Below are positions 55,950-64,000 of a stretch of DNA of 64,000 nt, piece by piece. Location: NCBI RefSeq assembly GCF_050003625.1, contig NC_134399.1, positions 220,094,975 to 220,158,974 on the forward strand, read 5' to 3'. This DNA comes from Haematobia irritans (Eukaryota; Arthropoda; Insecta; Diptera; Muscidae). A model generated the notes under the pieces. That model did no database searches and was not told the DNA's origin. It saw only the letters and a list, made by a program, of their open reading frames with translations. A program made the translations under genes and the position numbers. The stretch's first letter is position 1. Each line of letters opens with the position of its first letter.

Positions 55950-58456
55950 AAATAGACTGCCGCAAATCTCTCAACGAGATGGCTGGCCATAGGAACATAC
56001 CGGGAAACTGCGAAGCAGATGTGTTAGCAAGGCTAGGAACTACCTTACATATTCCAGGGGAACTAGAATCTGTTGGTATGCCTCTGGCCACCTGCAAGGT
56101 CTTACTGCGTGAGAAGGCTGTTATGATGTCCAATATTCGATGGGAGAATTGCAAGGGTTGTAACGACACCAAGCAAATATGGCCCCATTTAAACTTAAAC
56201 CGCACACTACACCCTCAAAAAAAATCGCTTCTTTAACATATGTTCCAAACATATTTTGCAGGAAGCCCATATATTATTGCATACTGCCGAAACATTAATA
56301 TGTTTGTTTTATGTGAACATATTATATGTTTGGAAGCATTTTGAGCCAAACATATTATATGCTTGGAAGAATTTTTCCCAAACACGATTGTGCTCATTCC
56401 CTAACATACTCGTAATTTTCACTTCCACGAAATTTTTTAGTTATTGGCACCTTTCTCTGTAATACAAATAATGTTGAAGAAATTATTCACTTTTATAAAT
56501 TTTTTAAATGTTACCTTTCGCCTGCACGGAGAATCGAACCGAGGACCATACAGTTTGTAAGCCAACACACTATCCACTGGGCTACGTAGCTGTTATAGTC
56601 ACCAGTAGATAATTATCGTTTTAAGTTACATTTATATAGCATAGTTTGCAGCGCCCACGAGCCCATGCAAACATAACATTATTTAACAGAAACATACATT
56701 TGTTTGCCACGTGGAGCAGTGGTTAGCATGTCTGCCTTGCATGCAAAGGGTCGTGGGTTCAATCCCTGCTCCGACCGAACATTTTTTTTTGTTTTTTTTT
56801 TTTTAATTTACACATTTATATTTATACTATATTATTTTTTTTTTTAAATGAAACTTCGAAATGTGCGTTATTAAAGATTTATAGTCAGTAACAGTGCTTG
56901 ATATAAACGAAATTGACTGATTTTTGGATAAAATATTATTTTTTATTGCAAAAATAACAATCTTGTAATAAAAAACTGTTTTTGTACAAAACTTTAAAAT
57001 TTGGAAGGAATTCAAAAACTAACAAAAGAAGAACGTGGAGTCGAGTATAAACATACATACATAATTTTGTAATATAAACATAAATTTATTTAGGAGTGAA
57101 CAATTTTTTACTAGCATTTAACACCATCGCTCTAAAATTCCTTTTATTTTTCTTTAATAATTCATTTTAAAGAAAATAAACTTTTTAAATTGTTTTAGCT
57201 GTAAAAGTCGAACTTAATGCCTGCTTTTATATTTGATGGTGTCCGTCAACTCCTCGTGGACTACTTTTTAATAAAGAGAAACTAAAATTTGTTTTTTTAC
57301 ATTTTACTGTGTAATTTTTCACTATTTCCTCCTTATTTCATTTTACCGTCCAAACTCTAAAAAGAGTATAGTGCCCTTTCGTTATTTTTATGAAGACCCC
57401 TGATTTCTTTTAACGAACCAAGAAAAAAATTGTGCCCATAATGCCAAAAAGGTTAAACAAAACACATGTCCACACATACATAAAATGCTGCTCTCAAGGC
57501 GAAAACATAAGCTGTTTGTTTTTCAAATGTCTATTCTCTTGGTTCAGAATGTATATTCTCTTTATTCAAATTAAATAATATTTAGACTTAAACATATCAA
57601 ATTTGTGGCCTTATCATAAAACAGTTTTCCGAAACAACATACAAGCGGTTTCACAGAAATTGTTCTCTTTTGACTCTTTTGCTGTGTTATATTGATATCT
57701 TTCGTCAACTCTCCCGGTTTCCATCTCTATTTCTCTCTATACTCTCTCTGTCGCTTTGAATAAAATATCACAACATATGTATGTTTAGTTGAAATTTGTA
57801 AATTTATATATGTTTGTATTCAAACATATGATTTTTATGAAACATTCATGCCCCAAACATAATATATTCTAACATATTAACATAGATGTCCCAAACATTT
57901 AGTGTTAGTTTAGGAACATTGCATGTTTGCACTTAAATATATTGTGTTTTAAAATTGTGCCCGAAACACATTTTGTTTATATCGGAACATATGAAAAACA
58001 TATATTTCTAAGAGTGTAGATATGCTAGTGTTCTCAAGGCGTCAGATAGCCCTCCTGATATCTGCTATAACTGGTCGCTGATAGGCGAATTTGCAAAAAC
58101 TATAGGTGCGAAGTATAATGACTATTGTATAAGCTGTCATGATGTGAAGGAAAAGGAATCAATTAAACACCTCTTGTGTGAGTGTTCTGCTTCTTGTGTA
58201 AGGCGTAAGCGAATTTTAGGAGCATATAGCTTTAGATTACTGGCGGACCTGGAAAACGTTAACTTAAGCAGTTTGTTAATGGTTTTGGAGCAATCTGGTT
58301 GGTTCAACAAAAGTAACTAATAGAGAAGGTTCAGTGGTTAAGACTAAAAGTGGCCATATGTAATAGGTACTTTTAGTTAAATGTGGTATCACAATGGACT
58401 GAATAGTCTAAGTGAGCCTGAAATTTAATCGGGCTGTCACTTTAACCTAACCTACC
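55950..58456 (+). pseudogene. 3' part of a RNase H-bearing LINE, split by a family A element
   Basis: 55950-56209 encodes the end of an RNase H domain (AGHRNIPGNCEADVLARLGT, then LESVGMPLATCKVLLREKA). 58017-58320 continues with LVFSRRQIALLISAITG, a one-base frameshift, then the Cys/His finger DYCISCHDVKEKESIKHLLC and a stop after SGWFNKSN. Removing 56210-58016 with one TA restores a continuous frame across the junction (NRTLDMLV). The 3' UTR ends in TGGTATCACAATGGACTG... and CCTAACC, matching the SINE tail. The domain order (RT lost, RNase H, CCHC-like finger) fits I/LOA/R1-type LINEs. Confidence 0.8.
56210..58016. mobile_element. Family A transposon inside the LINE
   Basis: CACCCTCAAAAAAAATCGC to TTTCTAAGAGTG, flanked by TA (56208-56209, 58017-58018). 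It has tRNA-like modules at 56517-56595 (minus) and 56706-56790 (plus, followed by T runs). The core between about 57060 and 57560 is absent from copy 3577-4901 and includes AAGTCGAACTTAATGCC, a phrase like the ends of the MITEs at 21184. Confidence 0.85.
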
Positions 58457-59930
58457 CTGCTCCACTTTGTAGATCCACATTTTCGATACCATACCAAATC
58501 CGTCAAATGTGTTGGGGGCTATATATAAAGGTTTGTCCCAAATATATACATTTAAATATCACTCGATCTGGACAGAATTTGATAGACTTCTACAAAATCT
58601 ATAGACTCAAAATTTAAGTAGGCTAATGCACTAGGGTGGAACACAATGTTAGTAAAAAAATATGGGAAACATTTAAATCTGAAGCAATTTTAAGGAAACT
58701 TCGCAAAAGTTTATTTATGATTTATAGCTCGATATATATGTATTAGAAGTTTAGCAAAATTAGAGTCATTTTTACAACTTTTCGACTAAGCAGTGGCGAT
58801 TTTACAAGGAAAATGTTGGTATTTTGACCATTTTTGTCGAAATCAGAAAAACATATATATGGGAGCTATATTTAAGTCTGAACCGATTTCAACCAAATTT
58901 GGCACGCATAGCTACAATGCTAATTCTACTCCCTGTGCAAAATTTCAACTAAATCGGAGTTAAAAATTGGCCTCTGTTGTCATATGAGTGTAAATCTGGC
59001 GAAAGCTATATATGGGAGCTATATCTAAATCTGAACCGATTTCAACCAAATTTGGCACGCATAGCTACAATGCCAATTCTACTCCCTGTGCAAAATTTCA
59101 ACTAAATCGGAGTTAAAAATTGGCCTATGTGGTCATATGAGTGTAAATCGGGCGAAAGCTATATATGGGAGATATATAAATCTGAACCGATTTCAACCAA
59201 ATTTGGCAAGCATAGCTACAATGCTAATCCTACTCTCTGTGCAAAGTCTCAACTAAATCGGAGCAAAAAATTGGCCTCTGTGGTCATATGAGTGTAAATC
59301 GGGCGAAAGCTATATATGGGAGCTATATCTAAATCTGAAACGATTTCAATAAAATTTGGCACACTTGACTATACTACTAATTGTACTCCTAGTGCAAAAT
59401 TTCAATCAAATTGGGGTAAAACTCTGGCTTCTGGGACCGTATTAGTCCATATCGGGCGAATGATATATATGGGAGCTATATCTAAATCTGAACCGATTTC
59501 AATAAAATTTGGCATACTTAGCGTGATATATATATACGACTGAGCGTGATGTTTGTGCAAAATTTCAAACAAATCAGAAAACAACTTTGGATTCTGGGCC
59601 CATATAAGTTCATATCGGGCGAAAGTGATATATGGGACCTATATCTAAATCTGAACCGATTTCTTCTAAAATCAATAGGTTTGTATTCTGCCCCAAAACA
59701 GAAACTTGTGCCAAATTTGAAGTCGATTGGACTAAAACTGCGACCTAAACTTTTATCACAAAAATGTGTTCACAGACAGACGGACATGGCTAGATCGACT
59801 CAGGGACCCACTGTCAGCATTATTGCCAAAGACACCATGTGTCTATCTCGTCTCCTTCTGGGTGTTGCAAACATATGCACTAATTTATAATACTCTGTTC
59901 CACAGTGTGGCGCAGGGTTTAAATAGCAGT
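58457..59930. mobile_element. Type II 153-bp-unit element, inverted copy
   Basis: It reads from ACCCTGCTCCACTTTG to CCACAGTGTGGCGCAGGGTTT. The landmark AACCGATTTC occurs at 58881, 59034, 59185, 59338 (one mismatch) and 59491: spacings 153, 151, 153 and 153 bp. The last step to 59654 is 163. Frames inside (59316-59543, 59546-59890) are by-products. Confidence 0.75.
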
Positions 59931-60588
59931 TTATATTTCATCAATAAGTCAATAGTCGGTAATCGATATTTCGATGTGTCATAAATGATTAACTTATTAT
60001 AACCTTATGTTGTTCGGTATAATAACCAAACAAAATTTATGGTGGTTTATAAAGGAAATGGTTCAGCAAAATTCTTGTATAACCGGAAGTGAAAATTATA
60101 ATTTTTTGTTTTTATAGCAATTAAACTACCTGTCATACGTATTCTATTATATTTATGAGAATATTTTCAATGCATATTGTTAGGGGCACATGGTCATAAG
60201 TTGTTTAACAAAGAGAGAAAATATCAATGTTTAGCACAAACTTCTTATTTGTGATTTGAAAACAATATATTACGTAAATTCAATTTTTAAAATTTATCTT
60301 TTTTTAATTTTTTATTTATCGACTTTAGGTATGTATTATATATACAATTTAGGTGTACGAATTTTCCAAATGCGAATTTTGACCAAGTAGAAAGTGAATT
60401 TTTCTATATTTTGAAGAAGTAAAAAACTTGATTTTTTGAATCTGATTATGATTTCCAATTTATCACAAAAACTTTCGATTTTCTTTCTGCTTTGTTTAAG
60501 CGGAAACAATGATTTTTTGTTCGTAAGCATAAATAACATTGTTTCAAAAAATTTTGTTTATATAAAATTAAGTTTTTTTTAAGACCTA
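59931..60588. other. Intergenic, no gene seen
   Basis: AT-rich. One short minus-strand frame (60336-60539) is unsupported. Confidence 0.5.
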
Positions 60589-63302
60589 CACCCTCAAAAA
60601 AATCGCCTCTTTAACATATGTTCCAAACATATTTTGCAGGAAGCACATATATTATTGGATACTGCCGAAACATTAATATGCTTGTTTTATGTGAACATAT
60701 TATATGTTTGGAAACATTTTGAGCCCAAAAATATTATATGCTTGGAAGAATTTTTCCCAAAGACGATTGTGCTCATTCCCTAACATACTCGTTATTTTCA
60801 CTTCCACGAAATATTTTAATTCTTGGCACCTTTTTCTGTAATACAAATAATGTTGAAGAAATTATTCACTTTTATAATTTTTTTTAAATTTTACCTTTCG
60901 CCTGCACGGAGAATCGAACCGAGTACCATACAGTTTGTAAGCCAACACACTATCCCCTGGGCTACGTAGCTGTTATGGTCACCAGCAGATAATTATCGTT
61001 ATAAGTTACATTTATATAGCATAGTTTGCAGCGCCCACGAGCCCATGCAAACATAACATTATTTAACAGAAACATACATTTGTTTGCCACGTGGAGCAGT
61101 GGCTAGCATGTCTGCCTTGCATGCAAAGGGTCGTGGGTTCAATCCCTGCTCCGACCGAACACTTTTTTTTGTTTTTTTTTTTTAATTTACACATTTATAT
61201 TTATATTCAATTTTTATAATGAAACTTCGAAATGTGGGTTATTAAAGATTTATAGTCATTAACAGTGCTTGATATAAACGAAATTGACTGATTTTTGGAT
61301 AAAATATTATTTTTTATTGCAAAAATAACAATTTTGTAACAAAAAACTGTTTTTGGTACAAAACTTTAAAATTTGGAAGGAATTCAAAGACTAACAAAAG
61401 AAGAACGTGGATTCGAGTATAAACATACATAAATAATTTTATAATATAAATATAAATTTATTTAGGCGTGAGCAGTTTTTTACTAGCATTTAAACCATCG
61501 GTCTAAAATGCCTTTTATTTTTGTTTAATAATTCATTTTAAAGAAAATAAAATTTTTAAATTGTTTTAGCTGCAAAACTCGAACTTAATGCCCGCTTTTA
61601 TATTTGAAGGTGTTCGTCAACTCCTCTTGGACTACTTATTAATAAAGAGGAACTAAACTTTGTTTTTATACATTTTACTGTGTAATTTTTCACTATTTCC
61701 TCCTTATTTCATTTTACTGTCCCAACTCTAAAAAGAGTATAGTGCCCTTTTTCTGTAATACAAATAATGTTGAAGAAATTATTCACTTTTATATTTTTTT
61801 TTAAATTTTACCTTTCGCCTGCACGGAGAATCGAACCGAGTACCATACAGTTTGTAAGCCAACACACTATCCCCTGGGCTACGTAGCTGTTATGGTCACC
61901 AGCAGATAATTATCGTTATAAGTTACATTTATATAGCATAGTTTGCAGCGCCCACGAGCCCATGCAAACATAACATTATTTAACAGAAACATACATTTGT
62001 TTGCCACGTGGAGCAGTGGCTAGCATGTCTGCCTTGCATGCAAAGGGTCGTGGGTTCAATCCCTGCTCCGACCGAACACTTTTTTTTGTTTTTTTTTTTT
62101 TAATTTACACATTTATATTTATATTCAATTTTTATAATGAAACTTCGAAATGTGGGTTATTAAAGATTTATAGTCATTAACAGTGCTTGATATAAACGAA
62201 ATTGACTGATTTTTGGATAAAATATTATTTTTTATTGCAAAAATAACAATTTTGTAACAAAAAACTGTTTTTGGTACAAAACTTTAAAATTTGGAAGGAA
62301 TTCAAAGACTAACAAAAGAAGAACGTGGATTCGAGTATAAACATACATAAATAATTTTATAATATAAATATAAATTTATTTAGGCGTGAGCAGTTTTTTA
62401 CTAGCATTTAACACCATCGGTCTAAAATGCCTTTTATTTTTGTTTAATAATTCATTTTAAAGAAAATAAAATTTTTAAATTGTTTTAGCTGCAAAACTCG
62501 AACTTAATGCCCGCTTTTATATTTGAAGGTGTTCGTCAACTCCTCTTGGACTACTTATTAATAAAGAGGAACTAAACTTTGTTTTTATACATTTTACTGT
62601 GTAATTTTTCACTATTTCCTCCTTATTTCATTTTACTGTCCCAACTCTAAAAAGAGTATAGTGCCCTTTCGTTATTTTTATGAAGACCCCTCATTTCTTT
62701 TAACGAACCAAGAAAAAAATTGTGCCCATAATGATAAATGATAAACAAAACACATGTCCACACATACAGAAAATGCTGCTCTCAAGGCGAAAACACAGGT
62801 TTTTTTTCAAATGTCTATTCTCTTGGTTCCGAATGTCCATTCTCTTTATTCAAATTAAATAATATTTAAAGTTAAGCATATCAAATTTTTGGCCTTATCA
62901 TAAAACAGTTTTCTGAAACAACATACAAGCGGTTTCAAAGAAATTGTTCTCTTTTGATTCTTTCGCTGTGTTATGTTGATATCTTTTGTCAACTCTCCCG
63001 GTTTCCATCTCTATTTCTTTCTCTATACTCTCTCTGTCGCTTTGAATAAAATATCACAACATATGTATGTTTAGTCGAAATTTGTAAATTTATACATGTT
63101 TGCATTTACACATATGATTTTTATGAAACATTCATGCCCCAAACATAATATATTCTAACATATTAACATAGATGTCCCAAACATTTAGTGTTAGTTTAGG
63201 AACATTACATGTTTGCACTTAAATATATTGTGTTTTAAAATTGTGCCCGAAACACATTTTGTCTATATCGGAACATATGAAAAACATATTTTTCTAAGAG
63301 TG
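60589..63302. mobile_element. Family A transposon with duplicated core
   Basis: CACCCTCAAAAAAATCGCC to TTTCTAAGAGTG, with TA at 60587-60588 and 63303-63304. The core is duplicated in tandem (next entry), giving four tRNA-like modules in total. Confidence 0.85.
60831..62664 (+). repeat. 917-bp tandem duplication within family A
   Basis: Unit 1 is 60831-61747 and unit 2 is 61748-62664; TTTTTCTGTAATAC recurs after 917 bp. The units are nearly identical (for example TTTAAACC against TTTAACACC at about 61490/62407), so the event is recent. The junction falls in a short CCCTTT-like match. Confidence 0.85.
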
Positions 63303-63304
63303 TA

Positions 63305-63555
63305 CACGCAGAGAAGGAATATGATCACCTCAACCATGTTTCGAGAGCAAAATGTTATTTTTGGACGGAGAACATGTAACATGTTTGCGTCAACCATGTT
63401 ATTTTCTCAAAAGGCCTATATCTGACTTCGGCAACCATGTATATGTTTGCCGCGAAAACAACATTTTTGCGACAAAAAAGCTCCATGGTCACCGTCCAAA
63501 AATAACATTTTGCTCTCCAAACATGGTTGAGGTGATCATATTCCTTCTCTGCGTG
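63305..63555. mobile_element. Foldback MITE, 251 bp, TA target
   Basis: The ends CACGCAGAGAAGGAATATGA are inverted, and the complementary arms extend about 65 bp with one or two mismatches (CAACCATGTTT, AGCAAAATGTTATTTTTGG). TA lies at 63303-63304 and 63556-63557, so it abuts the family A element exactly at its TA. Confidence 0.85.
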
Positions 63556-63557
63556 TA

Positions 63558-64000
63558 TTTTTCTTGGTACACATACACGAAATTTCAAAAACATTTCCGA
63601 AAATTTAAACAGTCGAATAAACGTTTATAAAAGCCAAACATTTCGAATCTTTGTTAACCCCTATGACATATTCTGAGATTATAGTTTTGGTGAGATGATT
63701 CATAATATTTCAAACTTTAGAACAAAGAAGCTGTATAATCACTGAATTATTACGGCTGTATTCACACCAGATTAGATTTTGCCATTTGAACTTGAATGAA
63801 TTATTCAATATATTTAATCAAAGAAATTCTTATAACACAAACTGTTCTATTGCAAATTAATGCAAGCGATTAGGGTTTCTGAGAAATTGGTAAAATTTGC
63901 GCTATAGTTTATAAACCATATTGCTAAAAAAACGGCTTTTTATCCTTTGTGGGAGATGAAATGTAAAATTGAATTTGTTATTTACTGAAATCGACTATTC
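63558..64000. other. Intergenic to window end, no gene seen
   Basis: No repeat family or coding frame recognised. Confidence 0.5.

Noticed and set aside
56706..56778. tRNA gene candidate in family A
   Set aside because: Same reasons; the acceptor arms are mismatched and the unit is repeated only within transposon copies.

Overview
The window looks like nuclear DNA of a calyptrate, probably muscid, fly. The reasons are small GT-AG introns, an Es2/DGCR14 orthologue of insect type, sepiapterin-reductase genes, and AT-rich DNA crowded with non-autonomous transposons whose ends and tRNA-derived SINEs are of a kind I associate with house-fly or stable-fly genomes. The species cannot be fixed from the sequence alone. 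No bacterial operon, CRISPR array or rRNA gene is present.

Host genes are sparse. One two-exon gene (10475-12043) encodes the splicing factor ES2. Three intronless sepiapterin-reductase paralogues follow: two intact copies on the minus strand (19599-20393, 25668-26483) and a third on the plus strand (43474-44325) that has a TATA box and an open frame but has lost the catalytic tyrosine and the cofactor-binding glycine motif. One possible orphan exon lies at 37295-37526.

The rest is layered mobile DNA. (i) Long non-coding elements (1-1921, 18433-19112, 21680-22450, 29522-32024, 32044-34091, 46277-47790, 58457-59930) are built from degenerate tandem units that repeatedly measure exactly 153 bp, and they are bounded by terminal hairpins. 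(ii) TA-target elements with CAC ends fall in two families. Family A (3577-4901, 56210-58016, 60589-63302) carries two opposed tRNA-like modules; family B (5017-6326, 7596-8572, 36067-37040, 37701-38500) carries one half-module. (iii) A tRNA-derived SINE (289-641, 5223-5567, 38536-38705) shares its 3' tail with a RNase H-bearing LINE remnant (55950-58456). (iv) A PIF/Harbinger element (about 48800-52940) has a four-exon transposase facing a Myb/SANT-like partner gene that contains an in-frame stop. (v) There is a broken Transib/RAG1-like transposase (40113-41543). (vi) Two internally deleted mariner/Tc1-type copies lie at 31023-31957 and 53487-54319. (vii) Several small MITEs have resolvable target duplications: TTAA at 34739, TAA/TTA at 9184, 20574, 21184 and 21422, and TA at 50532 and 63305. 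(viii) A 29-bp AT-rich minisatellite runs from 44667 to 46262 and has been split by a 153-bp-type element.

Many boundaries could be set to the base because the window itself holds empty-site counterparts, most clearly in the tandem duplication 7127-9990, where each copy lacks the insertion carried by the other. No obviously new multi-gene system was found. The strongest leads are the shared 153-bp unit and covarying end hairpins across element families, the Pol III-like modules inside DNA transposons, the catalytically degenerate reductase, and the Transib remnant.
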